Shown here: in pieces, positions 1-8,977 of the stretch
Layout of the letters: each line of letters opens with the position of its first letter
How positions within the stretch are numbered: position 1 is the first letter of the stretch
Notes under the pieces: generated by a model
Seen by the model: only the letters and a program-made list of their open reading frames with translations
What the model was told of the DNA's origin: nothing
Database searches by the model: none
Program-made: the position numbers and the translations under genes
From: Arthrobacter sp. SO3
GTDB lineage: Bacteria > Actinomycetota > Actinomycetes > Actinomycetales > Micrococcaceae
Reading direction: 5' to 3'
DNA: 42,075 bases
Assembly: GCF_020532825.1 (NCBI RefSeq)
Contig: NZ_MQTS01000165.1
Coordinates: 6,982-49,056 of the forward strand

Positions 1-272
1 GACTCCAGGATCCGGGTTGTAGGGGCGCCCTGGAGGGCGGGCGCCGCCGCGGCGGAAGTCCACACGTTCGTCCGAAGGTTCGCCAGCAGCGACTCCGCCT
101 CGGCCTGCCGTGCGAAATCGAGTTCGACCACCACGTAGTTCGGATCCTCCACCGGGCGGCTGATCCGGTGTGCGGTGACCCCCGACGCCGCGCGGTTGAC
201 CGGATCACGGTCGAACGCCGTTTTCCACATGCCAAAATCCTTGATCGCGTGCTCGATCTGCAAGGTGTACAT
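1..272 (-). CDS. Small ABM/dimeric alpha-beta barrel-like protein (partial, 3' end outside window)
   Basis: The reading frame on the minus strand begins [20 protein letters not shown] and runs off the left edge after about 90 residues with no stop. The pattern of an N-terminal beta strand, a helix around '[10 protein letters not shown]' and a second strand 'NYVVVELDF' looks like the small antibiotic-monooxygenase/cyclase-type ferredoxin-like fold; no catalytic role can be read from it. I chose the ATG at 272 because GGAAGGA lies 9 nt upstream; an ATG at 281 is too close to the same ribosome binding site. A possible minus-strand -10 (TAGCGT) lies at 321-326. It is divergent from the LuxR-type regulator at 390, which may control it (inference). 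Confidence 0.6.
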   Translation of the reverse strand, partial: MYTLQIEHAIKDFGMWKTAFDRDPVNRAASGVTAHRISRPVEDPNYVVVELDFARQAEAESLLANLRTNVWTSAAAAPALQGAPTTRILE

Positions 273-377
273 CGCACTCATTCCTTCCGTTTCCTGCTCC
301 TGGCTGGTGTGGCATGTTCCACGCTAGGCGGGGCCGGGCCCGGTGCGGTATCCCAGAAATCTGGTGGCGGGCAGGGG

Positions 378-389
378 CATACTGAATTC
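378..389 (+). promoter_or_regulatory. Putative leaderless promoter (-10) of LuxR-type gene
   Basis: CATACT at 378-383 is followed by exactly 6 nt and then the ATG at 390. This spacing puts the expected transcription start on or next to the start codon. No Shine-Dalgarno sequence precedes the ATG, which supports a leaderless message. Confidence 0.5.
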
Positions 390-1526
390 ATGACCACCAG
401 CTGGGCGCTGAGCCGGAGTCTGGAACGCATCGGGGAGCTCTGCCGGGACGTGCTGGACGACAAGGAGCTGCGCCGCGGAGTGCTTGCGGAACTGGGCCGG
501 ATGGTGCCGTTCAGCGCCTTTGCCTGGCCGCTGTCGGATCCCGAATCGGCCACCGGCATTGCGCCGATGGCCAGGATCCCCTGCCCGGAAGAACTGCCGG
601 AGCTGATCCGGCTCAAGTACCTGACGCCCGGCTGCCGTTGGACCGCCCTCATCGGGCTGCCCCGGCCCGCGACCACGCTGCTGATGGCCACGGGCGGCGA
701 TCCGGCGCGCAGTCCCCTCTGGAGCGGCCTGCTGAACCGCTACGGCGTGACGGATGTGCTGTCGGCGGTCTTCGCTGACAAACATGGCTGCTGGGCCTGG
801 CTGGATCTCTGGCGTGCAGGGGATGAAGGCACCTTCTCCGGGCCCGAGACCGACTACCTCGCCACGGCCGCGCCGCTCGTGGCGGCCGGCCTCCGGCGGA
901 GCCGTGCGGCACAGTGCCGGCGGGATGCGGAAGCCGGCAAATCCGCCTGGCCGGTCGTCCGGAAGCCTTTGCCGCCCCAGGCGGTGCTGACCCTGGACGA
1001 GACTCTGGCCGTGGTGGGGCAGACGGCCTCGGCCGGAGACTGGCTGGGGCTGCTGCAACGTGGGCCCCGGCCGTACGAGGGCGTTCCGGCGGAGGTCCTT
1101 AATGTTGCCGCACAGCTGCTGGCCAGGGAAGCGGGGGTGGACGCGAACGCTGCGATGTCGAGGGTACCTGTCGGCCTCGGTGCCTGGGCGCTCCTGCGCT
1201 CCACCCGATTGGAAGACGGCCGGACGGGGGCAACGCCTCCGCTGGCGGTGACCATCCAGGAATGCCCGGCGGCGGACCGGCTCGAGGTGTTCGCCCGCTG
1301 CTTCGCCCTCACCCCGCAGCAGCACCGGCTGCTGGAACTCACCGCCGGGGGACTGAGCACAGCGGAGCTGGCCGCTGCCCTGCGGATCCGCCCCTACACC
1401 GTGCAGGACCAGTTCAAGGCTGTCTTCGCTGCCTGCGGCGTCCGGAGCCGGGGTGCGCTGCTGGGCCTGGCACTTGGCACTGCGGCTGTGCGTGCCGATA
1501 CCGGCCAGACCCCTGCGGCGTCGTGA
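390..1526 (+). CDS. LuxR-type helix-turn-helix transcriptional regulator
   Basis: A 378-residue protein whose last ~65 residues (about 305-370) form a LuxR-type DNA-binding domain: 'LTPQQHRLLELTAGGLSTAELA' followed by 'TVQDQFKAVFAACGVRSRGALL'. The N-terminal ~300 residues contain no receiver or AAA motif I can see; a GAF-like sensor is possible but not demonstrable. The frame stays open upstream to 168, but that stretch is antisense to the neighbouring small gene, and the ATG at 390 sits 6 nt after a CATACT -10 element, so 390 is the better start. The divergent gene at 1-272 is the natural candidate target. The ligand is unknown. Confidence 0.8.
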   Translation: MTTSWALSRSLERIGELCRDVLDDKELRRGVLAELGRMVPFSAFAWPLSDPESATGIAPMARIPCPEELPELIRLKYLTPGCRWTALIGLPRPATTLLMATGGDPARSPLWSGLLNRYGVTDVLSAVFADKHGCWAWLDLWRAGDEGTFSGPETDYLATAAPLVAAGLRRSRAAQCRRDAEAGKSAWPVVRKPLPPQAVLTLDETLAVVGQTASAGDWLGLLQRGPRPYEGVPAEVLNVAAQLLAREAGVDANAAMSRVPVGLGAWALLRSTRLEDGRTGATPPLAVTIQECPAADRLEVFARCFALTPQQHRLLELTAGGLSTAELAAALRIRPYTVQDQFKAVFAACGVRSRGALLGLALGTAAVRADTGQTPAAS

Positions 1527-1590
1527 AGACCCCTGTTGTGAAGGGCCCGGTCGGGAGGGGCCCGGCCCTGGTCACCCGGAACAGGCTCGG

Positions 1591-1857
1591 CTAGCCGCCG
1601 GCGAACGGCGGCAGCACGTCGACGACGTCGTCCGGCTTCAGTGCCGCCGTGCGGTTCCGCACCGCCACCTCGTTGAGCAGGAAGCTGCTGCGGGACAGCA
1701 GCCGCGCCAGCGGCGGGGTCCCGGCCGGCGGTTCCGGGCGCTCGACGGCGAGGATCGCCGCCAGGAGCGAGGCGACGGTGGCGTCCGCGGGAAGGTCAAA
1801 GCGCTCCTCGTCGACGCCGGCGGCAGCGCGCGCGGCAGCGAAGTAACGTACGTTCAC
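1591..1857 (-). CDS. moaD: MoaD, molybdopterin synthase small subunit
   Basis: An 88-residue ubiquitin-fold protein that carries sulfur as a C-terminal thiocarboxylate and donates it through MoaE to convert cyclic pyranopterin monophosphate to molybdopterin. It shows the hallmark terminal Gly-Gly (ending 'PPFAGG') and the family start 'MNVRYFAAARAAAGV' with 'LNEVAV' in the middle. The GTG start is 7 nt downstream of the moaA stop, and GGAGG near the end of moaA serves as its ribosome binding site, so moaA and moaD are one transcription unit. The partner moaE is 5 kb away on the other strand. Confidence 0.9.
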   Translation of the reverse strand: MNVRYFAAARAAAGVDEERFDLPADATVASLLAAILAVERPEPPAGTPPLARLLSRSSFLLNEVAVRNRTAALKPDDVVDVLPPFAGG

Positions 1858-1864
1858 AGGTGGT

Positions 1865-3001
1865 TCAGCCTCCGATGGCGCTCATGCTGCGGTCCGGCTG
1901 GACGAAGTCCGGGGCGTCCAGCCCGACGTGGTCCATACCGTGGGCCTTGGGCTTGATCCACATCGCGTCCTGCCAGCGCCCGGCGAGCTGTTCGTCGCTT
2001 GCGCCCTCGCGGAGCAGCCCCAGCAGGTCAACTTCCTCACGGGAGAACAGGCAGCTCATGATTTTGCCCTCGGCCGTGATGCGGGTGCGGCGGCAGTCGG
2101 AGCAGAACGGCTCGGTCACGGAGGCGATGATCCCCACGGTTCCCAGCACCGGGCCGGTTGCTTCGACGGTGCCGGGCACCCGGGCCCGGACCTCGAAGCG
2201 TTCCGCCGGGGCGCCGTCGCGGTCCCGCGGATCAGCGCTGAGGACATAGTCGACGGAGAGCAGTTCGCGGATTTCAGCGGCAGTGATCATGTTCCGCCGG
2301 GTCCAGCCGTGGTCGGCGTCGAGCGGCATCTGCTCGATGAAGCGCAGCTCGTAGCCGCGGTCCAGCGCCCAAGCCAGCAGCGCCGGGGACTCGACGTCGT
2401 TGATGCCGCGCATCAGTACCGCGTTGAGTTTCACGGGCCCCAGTCCGGCGGCCCAGGCGGCGTCCACGCCAGCCAGGACCTTGTTCAGGAAGGGACGGCG
2501 GGTCAGCTGGGTGAAAGTTTCCTCGTGCAGCGAGTCCAGTGAGACGTTGATCCGGGACAGCCCGGCCGCCTTGAGCCCGGCGGCTTTCTTGTCCAGCCCG
2601 ACGGCGTTTGTCGTCATGGAAATCGGAAGGTCAGGGTGAGCCTTTCGGAGCGCAGAAATGATGTCCAGCAGGTCGGCCCGGACCAGCGGTTCGCCGCCGG
2701 TGAGCCGCAGCTCGCGCACACCGAGCATGTCGACGCCGATCCGCACGATCCGGACAATTTCCGCCGCCGACATAACAGCCTGCTTTGACAGCCACTCCAG
2801 GCCCTCGGCCGGCATGCAGTAGGTGCAGCGCAGATTGCATTTGTCGGTCAGGGACAGCCGCATGTCCGTGGCGCGGCGGCCGTAGCGGTCGACGAGGCCG
2901 GCGGGCATTCCGGCGGGACGCCCGGGCAGCTGCGCGCCGGCGGTGCCCGCGCCGGGGCCGTCATCCGCGCGGGGCTGGGGCATACCAAGCTGAACACTCA
3001 T
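1865..3001 (-). CDS. moaA: MoaA, GTP 3',8-cyclase
   Basis: A 378-residue radical-SAM enzyme for the first step of molybdenum cofactor synthesis: GTP to 3',8-cyclo-7,8-dihydro-GTP, later converted to cPMP with MoaC. The N-terminal [4Fe-4S] motif is C55-x3-C59-x2-C62 ('CNLRCTYC'); the second cluster region is 'CSDCRRTRIT...MSC' near residue 310. The C-terminus ends in Gly-Gly, as functional MoaA proteins do. Residues 1-38 are a low-complexity Gly/Pro/Ala extension before the conserved 'DRYGRRATDMRLSLTDKC'. The ATG lies 6 nt after a minus-strand TAGCCT, so translation is probably leaderless. First gene of moaA-moaD. Confidence 0.95.
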   Translation of the reverse strand: MSVQLGMPQPRADDGPGAGTAGAQLPGRPAGMPAGLVDRYGRRATDMRLSLTDKCNLRCTYCMPAEGLEWLSKQAVMSAAEIVRIVRIGVDMLGVRELRLTGGEPLVRADLLDIISALRKAHPDLPISMTTNAVGLDKKAAGLKAAGLSRINVSLDSLHEETFTQLTRRPFLNKVLAGVDAAWAAGLGPVKLNAVLMRGINDVESPALLAWALDRGYELRFIEQMPLDADHGWTRRNMITAAEIRELLSVDYVLSADPRDRDGAPAERFEVRARVPGTVEATGPVLGTVGIIASVTEPFCSDCRRTRITAEGKIMSCLFSREEVDLLGLLREGASDEQLAGRWQDAMWIKPKAHGMDHVGLDAPDFVQPDRSMSAIGG

Positions 3002-3013
3002 AATGTCAGGCTA
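3002..3013 (-). promoter_or_regulatory. Putative leaderless promoter (-10) of moaA
   Basis: On the minus strand TAGCCT (3013-3008) is followed by GACATT and then the moaA ATG at 3001. The 6-nt gap is the leaderless spacing repeated through this window. Confidence 0.55.
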
Positions 3014-3119
3014 CGCCACCTCGGCGCCAGCATCACAGCTGGTGGGCCCGGGGATTCCCCCGGCGGGATCCTTTCGGGGTCCCGACGCTCTTTGTTCTGC
3101 CGCCGGGCCGGCACGAACC

Positions 3120-3131
3120 TATGCTGGAGAA
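3120..3131 (+). promoter_or_regulatory. Putative leaderless promoter (-10) of the molybdoenzyme gene
   Basis: TATGCT at 3120-3125 plus 6 nt (GGAGAA) reaches the GTG at 3132. GGAGA is too close to the GTG to act as a ribosome binding site, so leaderless initiation is the simpler reading. Back-to-back with the moaA promoter about 110 nt away. Confidence 0.5.
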
Positions 3132-4787
3132 GTGAACACCACGCAGCACGGGCAGCCGGGCACATTCCCCAACCCCGGCCCGCAGACCCCCGGGCCGGGA
3201 ATGACGGACCGGCAGGCGACCAGCTGGGCCGCGGCGGCCGGCATCGCCGCCGTCGGAACGGGGGTTGCCCTCGGGGAACTCGCGGCAGGACTCGTGAGCC
3301 CCTCGCTCTCCCCGGTGACGGCTGTCGGCGGCGCCGTGATCGACGCGGTCCCACCGGGCGTCAAGGAGTGGGCCATTGCGCTGTTCGGCACCGCGGACAA
3401 GGTTGCCCTGCTGGGTGGCATGGGGCTCCTCATCGCTGCCCTGGCAGCACTGTCCGGAATTGTGGAGCTGCGGCGCGGCTTCGCCGGGGTCGCCATTATT
3501 GCCGTCTTCGGCGTGGTGGGGCTGGCGGCTGTACTGGGCCGGACGGAACTGACGGCGAACGCGGTCCCGGTCCCTCTGCTCGCCGCCGCTGTGGGCATGG
3601 TCCTGCTGCGGTGGCTGGTCCGTCGGCTGCGGGAGTGGCGCACCGAAGCCGGACCGCCGGCTGCCCGGCTGCCCGCTGGGCCGCCGCCTGCCGGACCGGG
3701 CACCGCGGCACAGCCTCCCTCCCGCCGCCGCTTCTTCCACGCGCTCGGCGGGACGGCCGCCGTCGCCGTGGTGGCCGGCCTGCTGGCCACGACGTTCCGG
3801 GGAGCCGCCGCCGCCGTCAGTGAACTGCGCAGCAAGCTGGTGCTCCCCGCGCCGGAGTCGCCGGCACCGCCGGTCCCGGCCGGCGCCGAGGTCCGGCTGG
3901 ACGGTGTGGGCCCGCTGGTGACCCCCAACAAGGATTTCTACCGGATCGACACCGCCCTGCGCGTCCCGGTGGTGGACCCGGCCCAGTGGACCCTGAAAGT
4001 CACCGGCTTGGTGGAGAAGGAGGTCTCACTGGACTTCGCCGCACTGCTGGCCAAACCCCTGGTCGAACGGCACGCCACCATCGCCTGCGTCTCCAACGAG
4101 GTCGGCGGGGACCTGATCGGCAACGCCCGCTGGCTCGGCTGGCCCGTCCGGGAACTGCTCGCCCTCGCCGGCCCGAAGGACGGCGCGGACATGGTCCTGT
4201 CCCGCAGCGCGGACGGCTGGACCGCCGGCACCCCGTTGGAGGTCCTGACCGACAACCGGGACGCGCTCCTGGCAATTGGCATGAACGGAGAACCCTTGCC
4301 GCTGGAGCACGGCTTCCCGGTCCGGCTCATTGTCCCGGGCCTCTATGGCTACGTTTCGGCGACCAAGTGGGTCACCGAGCTTAAGGTGACGCGTTTCGCC
4401 GATGACGTCGGCTACTGGACGCCCCGTGGCTGGAGCGAGCGCGGTCCGGTCAAGACCTCCTCCCGCATCGATGTGCCCCGGGACGGCCGCTCCGTCAGCG
4501 CCGGAACCGTGGCCTTCGGCGGGGTCGCCTGGGCCCAGCACACCGGGATCGGGCGGGTGGAGCTCAGGATCAACGGCGGGGCGTGGCAGCCGGCCGAGCT
4601 CGCTCCCGGGATCTCAAAAGACACCTGGTACCAGTGGAAGCTGGCCGTACCGCTGACCCCCGGCCAGTACGAGGTCCAGGTCCGTGCCACGGACCTCAAC
4701 GGCGTCGCGCAGGTGGAGGACCGCGCGCCGGTGGCGCCCAGCGGGGCCACCGGCTTTCACACGGTTAGAGTTGACGTGAAGTCCTAA
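3132..4787 (+). CDS. Membrane-anchored sulfite-oxidase-family molybdopterin oxidoreductase
   Basis: A 551-residue protein (from GTG 3132). The first ~170 residues carry about four hydrophobic segments. An 'SRRRFF' stretch at about 197 precedes another hydrophobic segment, resembling a twin-arginine motif placed inside the protein, so the catalytic part would face outside. From about 245 comes the oxidoreductase molybdopterin-binding domain; C319 in 'ATIACVSNEVGG' matches the molybdenum-coordinating cysteine. The C-terminal ~110 residues ('SRIDVPRDG...VQVRATDLNGV') form the Mo-co dimerisation domain. Substrate is unknown; no heme domain is visible. The frame is open upstream to an ATG at 3003, but that segment looks non-coding. 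Sitting inside the Moco cluster, it is the likely local client. Confidence 0.85.
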   Translation: MNTTQHGQPGTFPNPGPQTPGPGMTDRQATSWAAAAGIAAVGTGVALGELAAGLVSPSLSPVTAVGGAVIDAVPPGVKEWAIALFGTADKVALLGGMGLLIAALAALSGIVELRRGFAGVAIIAVFGVVGLAAVLGRTELTANAVPVPLLAAAVGMVLLRWLVRRLREWRTEAGPPAARLPAGPPPAGPGTAAQPPSRRRFFHALGGTAAVAVVAGLLATTFRGAAAAVSELRSKLVLPAPESPAPPVPAGAEVRLDGVGPLVTPNKDFYRIDTALRVPVVDPAQWTLKVTGLVEKEVSLDFAALLAKPLVERHATIACVSNEVGGDLIGNARWLGWPVRELLALAGPKDGADMVLSRSADGWTAGTPLEVLTDNRDALLAIGMNGEPLPLEHGFPVRLIVPGLYGYVSATKWVTELKVTRFADDVGYWTPRGWSERGPVKTSSRIDVPRDGRSVSAGTVAFGGVAWAQHTGIGRVELRINGGAWQPAELAPGISKDTWYQWKLAVPLTPGQYEVQVRATDLNGVAQVEDRAPVAPSGATGFHTVRVDVKS

Positions 4788-4866
4788 CGGTCCCGGCGCG
4801 CACGCAGGGACCGGGAGCCGGGCCGGCGAGCTAAGTCAAGGGCCCAAGACGAGGGGTCACCAACGT

Positions 4867-6099
4867 ATGCACCGCACCCAGACACGGCACGTCACCGTGG
4901 AAGAGCACCGCGAATCGGTCCGCCGCCTCCTGGCCCCGCTCCGCACCCCGGACCGGATGGAACGGCTCCCGCTCCTCGCAGCGCTGGGCCGCGGACTCGC
5001 GGCGGACGTCGTGGCTCCGCTGGATCTGCCACCCTTCGCGAATTCGCAGATGGACGGCTTCGCCATCCGCAGCGCCGACGTGGCCGGCCTGCCCGGCGGC
5101 GGCAGCGAACTGCACGTCGTCGCGCCGGTCCCGGCCGGGGCCGCCCCGGCCGAACTCGCCCCCGGAACAGCCGCCCCGATCATGACCGGCGCCATGATGC
5201 CTCCCGGCGCCGACGCCGTGGTGCCGATCGAACAGGCCGTCCCCGCTGTATTCCCCGCGCCCGGTGTGCCGGCCACGGTCCGGCTGCCCGCCGTCCCGGC
5301 GCGGAACTTCGTCCGCGACGCGGGCAGCGACATCCGGACCGGCGAGCTGGCCCTCGCCGCCGGAACCTTCCTCGGACCCGGCCAGCTGGGACTCCTGGCC
5401 GCCCTGGGATTCACCGACGTACCCGTCTACCGGGCGCTGCGGATCCTGCTGGTCACCACCGGGGACGAAGTCGTGGAGCCCGGCAGCCCCTTGGGGCCCG
5501 GCAAAATCTACGACTCCAACGCCACCCTGCTCGAATCCTCCATGCGCCAGGCCGGACTCCACGTCACCCGGACCGGGATCTCCACGGACCGCCCCGAGGC
5601 ACTCGCCGCACTGCTGCGCCGGCACGCAGCGGACGTTGACCTGATCGTCACCACCGGCGGGGTCAGCAAAGGCGCGTACGAGGTGGTCCGGCAGGCGATG
5701 GAGGGCCACGACGTCGACTTCTTCGGCGTCGCCATGCAGCCCGGCGGCCCGCAGGGCATCGGAACCTTCGACGGCGTCCCCGTCCTCGGCTTCCCCGGGA
5801 ACCCGGTGAGCTGCCTCGTCTCCTTCGAAATGTTCCTCCGGCCCGCGCTGGGGGACCTGTTCGGCTGTCCCGCACCGCGCCCCGCGGTCAGGGCTCGGCT
5901 GGCCGAGGCACTGACATCCCCGGCGGGCAAGCACCAGGTCCGGCGCGGGACCGTCCTCCCCAACGGCACCGTCCGGCTCGAAGGCGGCGCCGGCTCGCAC
6001 CTCGTCAGTGCCCTGGCGCACTCCAACGCCCTGATCCAGGTGCCGGAAGGAATTGCGGCGCTCGCCGAGGGCGCTGAGGTGGAAGTATGGATGCTGTGA
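4867..6099 (+). CDS. moeA: MoeA, molybdopterin molybdotransferase
   Basis: A 410-residue protein that inserts molybdate into adenylylated molybdopterin to form active Moco. Characteristic stretches are '[13 protein letters not shown]' near the N-terminus, '[19 protein letters not shown]', the MogA-like core '[11 protein letters not shown]...YDSNA' and '[11 protein letters not shown]', then '[12 protein letters not shown]'. Length is normal for the family. GAGGGG lies 10 nt upstream of the ATG. Its end overlaps moaC by 13 nt, which indicates translational coupling. The 79 nt before it contain a 7-bp inverted repeat (4788-4794 with 4807-4813) without a T tract. Confidence 0.93.
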   Translation: MHRTQTRHVTVEEHRESVRRLLAPLRTPDRMERLPLLAALGRGLAADVVAPLDLPPFANSQMDGFAIRSADVAGLPGGGSELHVVAPVPAGAAPAELAPGTAAPIMTGAMMPPGADAVVPIEQAVPAVFPAPGVPATVRLPAVPARNFVRDAGSDIRTGELALAAGTFLGPGQLGLLAALGFTDVPVYRALRILLVTTGDEVVEPGSPLGPGKIYDSNATLLESSMRQAGLHVTRTGISTDRPEALAALLRRHAADVDLIVTTGGVSKGAYEVVRQAMEGHDVDFFGVAMQPGGPQGIGTFDGVPVLGFPGNPVSCLVSFEMFLRPALGDLFGCPAPRPAVRARLAEALTSPAGKHQVRRGTVLPNGTVRLEGGAGSHLVSALAHSNALIQVPEGIAALAEGAEVEVWML

Positions 6100-6590
6100 A
6101 CGAAGCAGACCCCGCAATGGGGAACCCAGGCCTGACCCACCTCCGCCAGGACGGCACGGCCCAGATGGTCGACGTGTCCAACAAGGCGGCGAGCACCCGC
6201 CAGTCCACTGCCACCGCCACTGTCCGCAGCACGCCCGAGGTCCTCGCCCTGCTCGGTGCGGGGGACCTGCCTAAGGGTGACGCCCTCGCCGTCGCCCGGG
6301 TCGCCGGGATCATGGCTGCCAAGAAGACCGCGGACCTGATCCCGCTGTGCCACCCGCTGCCGATCGCCAAGGTCACCATCGACTTCGAACTCGACGCCGA
6401 CTCGGTCACTGTGTTCGCCACGGTCAAGACCCTCGGGGTCACCGGCGTCGAAATGGAAGCGCTGACGGCCGCCTCCGTGGCCGCGCTCAGCGTGTACGAC
6501 ATGATCAAGGCCGTGGACAAACACGCGGTGCTGACCGATATCAAGGTGCTGGCCAAAAGCGGCGGCAAGAGCGGGGACTGGACACTATGA
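6087..6590 (+). CDS. moaC: MoaC, cyclic pyranopterin monophosphate synthase
   Basis: A 167-residue protein that converts the MoaA product to cPMP. The family signatures '[10 protein letters not shown]', '[15 protein letters not shown]' and '[23 protein letters not shown]' are intact. The ATG at 6087 lies inside the last codons of moeA, and the stop overlaps the mog start as ATGA, so moeA-moaC-mog read as one coupled operon. The ~20 residues before 'GLTHL' are non-conserved. Confidence 0.95.
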   Translation: MDAVNEADPAMGNPGLTHLRQDGTAQMVDVSNKAASTRQSTATATVRSTPEVLALLGAGDLPKGDALAVARVAGIMAAKKTADLIPLCHPLPIAKVTIDFELDADSVTVFATVKTLGVTGVEMEALTAASVAALSVYDMIKAVDKHAVLTDIKVLAKSGGKSGDWTL

Positions 6591-7099
6591 GCATGCCCGA
6601 ACCACACCGGCACGGTGAAGCCACCGGCCGGAAGGCCGGCGTCGTGATCGCCTCCACCCGGGCCGCGGCCGGCATCTATGAGGACCTGACCGGCCCGGTC
6701 ATTATCGACTGGCTCACCGAACACGGCTTCGAGGCCTACCCGGCCCTCGTGGTCCCGGACGGCGAGGCCGTGGGTGCGGCCCTGCGTGCGCTCCTGACCC
6801 AGGCGCCGGCCGTCATCATCACCAGCGGCGGCACCGGCCTCAGCCCCACGGACGCCACGCCGGAGCAGACGCTGCCCCTGCTGGACCGCGAAATCCCGGG
6901 CATCATGGAGGGCATCCGCTCCGCCGGGATGGCCAAGACCCCGACTGCGATGCTCAGCCGGGGCCATGCCGGCGCCGCCGGCCAGACCTTCATCGTCAAT
7001 CTCCCCGGATCCCCGAAGGGTGTTATGGACGGCCTCAGCGTGCTGGACCCCATCCTCGGACACCTGTGCGACCAGCTGGAAGGCAGCCATGGCCACTGA
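6587..7099 (+). CDS. mog: MogA/MoaB-family molybdopterin adenylyltransferase
   Basis: A 170-residue MoCF-domain protein. It contains '[20 protein letters not shown]' and the nucleotide/pterin loop '[16 protein letters not shown]', followed by 'PGIMEGIR' and '[13 protein letters not shown]', the pattern of MogA/MoaB proteins that adenylylate molybdopterin before MoeA acts. Start at the ATGA overlap with moaC (6587). Its 3' end overlaps moaE by 11 nt. Whether to call it mog or moaB cannot be settled from sequence alone. Confidence 0.88.
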   Translation: MSMPEPHRHGEATGRKAGVVIASTRAAAGIYEDLTGPVIIDWLTEHGFEAYPALVVPDGEAVGAALRALLTQAPAVIITSGGTGLSPTDATPEQTLPLLDREIPGIMEGIRSAGMAKTPTAMLSRGHAGAAGQTFIVNLPGSPKGVMDGLSVLDPILGHLCDQLEGSHGH

Positions 7100-7607
7100 A
7101 TCAACCTTTGACGTCGTGTCCGCGGTGCTCAGCGCCGAGCCCATCTCCGTGGACCAGGCCATCGCCGCCGTCGAATCGGATACCGCGGGCGCGGTGGTCA
7201 GCTTCAGCGGTGTGGTCCGCAACCACGACGGCGGCAAACCCGTCCAGCGGCTCAGCTACAGCGCGCACCCGACGGCGCACCAGGTGATGGCCGACGTCGT
7301 CGCACAGCTCGTCGCCGAACAATCGGCTGGCGGGGAAACCGCCGAACAGGCGGCAGGAGACGCCGGCGGGACAGCCGTCGACGCCGCCGGCCTGCCGGGC
7401 CAGCCGGTGCGGATCTGGGTGGCGCACCGGATCGGGATGCTGGAGATCGGCGACCCCGCGCTGGTCTGCGCCGTCTCCGCCGCGCACCGGGGCCAGGCCT
7501 TCGCGGTCTGCTCGGAACTCGTGGACCGGATCAAGGCGCAGGTTCCGATCTGGAAGGAACAGTTCTTCACCGACGGCACGGTCGAATGGGTCGGCGCGGG
7601 GGCTTAG
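7089..7607 (+). CDS. moaE: MoaE, molybdopterin synthase catalytic subunit
   Basis: A 172-residue partner of MoaD. Conserved parts are 'GAVVSFSGVVRNHDGG', 'VAHRIGMLEIGD', 'SAAHRGQAF' and 'IKAQVPIWKEQFF', where the lysine of 'WKEQ' is the expected catalytic residue. Compared with the usual ~140-150 residues there is an insertion of about 25 residues (about 79-104, rich in Ala, Gly and Glu) just before the 'VRIWVAHRIG' strand. ATG 7089 lies inside the end of mog. Last gene of the plus-strand Moco operon. Confidence 0.92.
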   Translation: MATESTFDVVSAVLSAEPISVDQAIAAVESDTAGAVVSFSGVVRNHDGGKPVQRLSYSAHPTAHQVMADVVAQLVAEQSAGGETAEQAAGDAGGTAVDAAGLPGQPVRIWVAHRIGMLEIGDPALVCAVSAAHRGQAFAVCSELVDRIKAQVPIWKEQFFTDGTVEWVGAGA

Positions 7608-7690
7608 CCCCGCCCCGGGGCAGCGCCGGGCGCCACTCGCGGGGCCTGTCATGCAGGGTTGCAGGTTCAGGCGGGCACCTGCCCCGGCGG

Positions 7691-7703
7691 TAGGGTTGAT
7701 GGC
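7691..7703 (+). promoter_or_regulatory. Putative leaderless promoter (-10) of dapB
   Basis: TAGGGT at 7691-7696 is followed by 7 nt and the dapB ATG at 7704. No ribosome binding site is visible. Confidence 0.55.
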
Positions 7704-8462
7704 ATGACCGAACAACTCGCAGTCGCCGTGCTGGGCGCGAACGGGCGCATGGGCGCCGAAGCGGTGAAGGCTGTCGAAGCCGCCGCTGACTTGAAGCTTG
7801 TCGCCGCTCTGGGCCGGAACGATTCCCTGGACACCCTCGTCGACGCCGGTGCCCGGATCGTGGTGGACCTGACGGTCCCCGGGAGCACCGAAGCGAACGT
7901 CCGCTTCGCCGTCGAACACGGTATGCACGCCGTGGTGGGCACCACCGGCTGGGACGCCGGCCGGTTGGACCGGCTCAAGGAGCTCCTCGCCGGCCAGTCC
8001 GGCGTCGGCGTCCTGATCGCCCCGAACTTCGCGCTCGGATCCGTCCTCGCCTCCGCGTTCGCCGCCAAGGCCTCGCGCTACTTCGAATCGGTCGAAATCA
8101 TCGAACTGCACCACCCGGAGAAGGTGGACGCCCCGTCCGGAACCGCTGTGCGCACCGCACAGCTGATCTCCGCCGAGCGTGAAGCCGCCGGCCTCCCCGC
8201 CAGCCCCGACGCCACCACAAGCGAGCTCCCCGGCGCGCGCGGCTGCGACGTCGACGGCGTCCGCGTCCACAGCGTCCGGCTCCGCGGCCTCGTGGCGCAC
8301 CAGGAGGTCCTGCTGGGCGGGCCGGGGGAGCAGCTGACCCTCCGGCACGACTCCTTCGACCGGGCCTCGTTTATGCCCGGCGTGCTGCTGGGGGTGCGCA
8401 ACATTGCGTCCCGCCCGGGCCTCACCGTGGGCCTGGACGGCTACCTGGACCTGGGGCTCTGA
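7704..8462 (+). CDS. dapB: DapB, 4-hydroxy-tetrahydrodipicolinate reductase
   Basis: A 252-residue NAD(P)H-dependent enzyme of lysine/diaminopimelate synthesis that reduces the product of DapA. It has the dinucleotide-binding start 'VAVLGANGRMGAEAVKAV', the 'GTTGW' segment and the substrate-binding signature 'ELHHPEKVDAPSGTA'. The frame is open upstream to 7659, but ATG 7704 matches the family N-terminus and lies 7 nt after TAGGGT. Works with dapA (11.6 kb) and dapF (24.7 kb) here. Confidence 0.95.
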   Translation: MTEQLAVAVLGANGRMGAEAVKAVEAAADLKLVAALGRNDSLDTLVDAGARIVVDLTVPGSTEANVRFAVEHGMHAVVGTTGWDAGRLDRLKELLAGQSGVGVLIAPNFALGSVLASAFAAKASRYFESVEIIELHHPEKVDAPSGTAVRTAQLISAEREAAGLPASPDATTSELPGARGCDVDGVRVHSVRLRGLVAHQEVLLGGPGEQLTLRHDSFDRASFMPGVLLGVRNIASRPGLTVGLDGYLDLGL

Positions 8463-8467
8463 ACGCC

Positions 8468-8950
8468 GTGGCCACCGTCCTGACCGCCTTCAAAGCCAAC
8501 CGCACCAAGATCTGGGTCGGCGCCGTCACCCTGCTGCTGGTGTTCTACCTTGTGGTGTCCTTCCAGCGCGCGGTCCTGCTGATGACGGACGCCAACCCGG
8601 TGGCCAAAGCCCTCGGCGTGGCGTATCTGCTGCTGCCGGTGATCGGTGCCTGGGCCCTCATGCGCGAACTGCTCTTCGGCGCCCGGACCGAGCGGCTGGC
8701 AAAGATCCTGGAAGCCGAAGGCGGCTTGCCGGAGGATAATTTGCCGCGCACGCCCGCAGGGCGGATCATCCGCGAGGCTGCGGACCGTGAATTCGAGAAA
8801 TACCGTGTTGAGACGGAAGCCGCGCCGGAGGACTGGCGTTCCTGGTTCCGGCTGAGCTGTGCCTACGACGCCGCGGGTGACCGCAAGCGCGCGCGTGCCT
8901 CGATGCGCGACGCCGTCCGGCTGTACCGGACGGGATCCCGCCAGGGCTGA
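8468..8950 (+). CDS. Conserved two-TM membrane protein with a TPR-like tail
   Basis: A 160-residue protein beginning at a GTG 5 nt after the dapB stop, so probably co-transcribed. Two hydrophobic segments (about 15-36 and 48-66) anchor it; the charged remainder includes 'WRSWFRLSCAYDAAGDRKRARASMRDAVRLY', which resembles a single tetratricopeptide-type helix pair. I do not recognise a function. Both ends of the hairpin are probably cytoplasmic or both external; the sequence does not decide. Confidence 0.75.
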   Translation: MATVLTAFKANRTKIWVGAVTLLLVFYLVVSFQRAVLLMTDANPVAKALGVAYLLLPVIGAWALMRELLFGARTERLAKILEAEGGLPEDNLPRTPAGRIIREAADREFEKYRVETEAAPEDWRSWFRLSCAYDAAGDRKRARASMRDAVRLYRTGSRQG

Positions 8951-8977
8951 GCCGCGGCCAGCAGGCCAGAGGCGCGG

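Noticed and set aside
1533..1585. CCTGTT/AACAGG pair after the LuxR-type gene as a terminator
   Set aside because: Only six base pairs enclosing a 41-nt loop, no T run; too weak to report as a feature.
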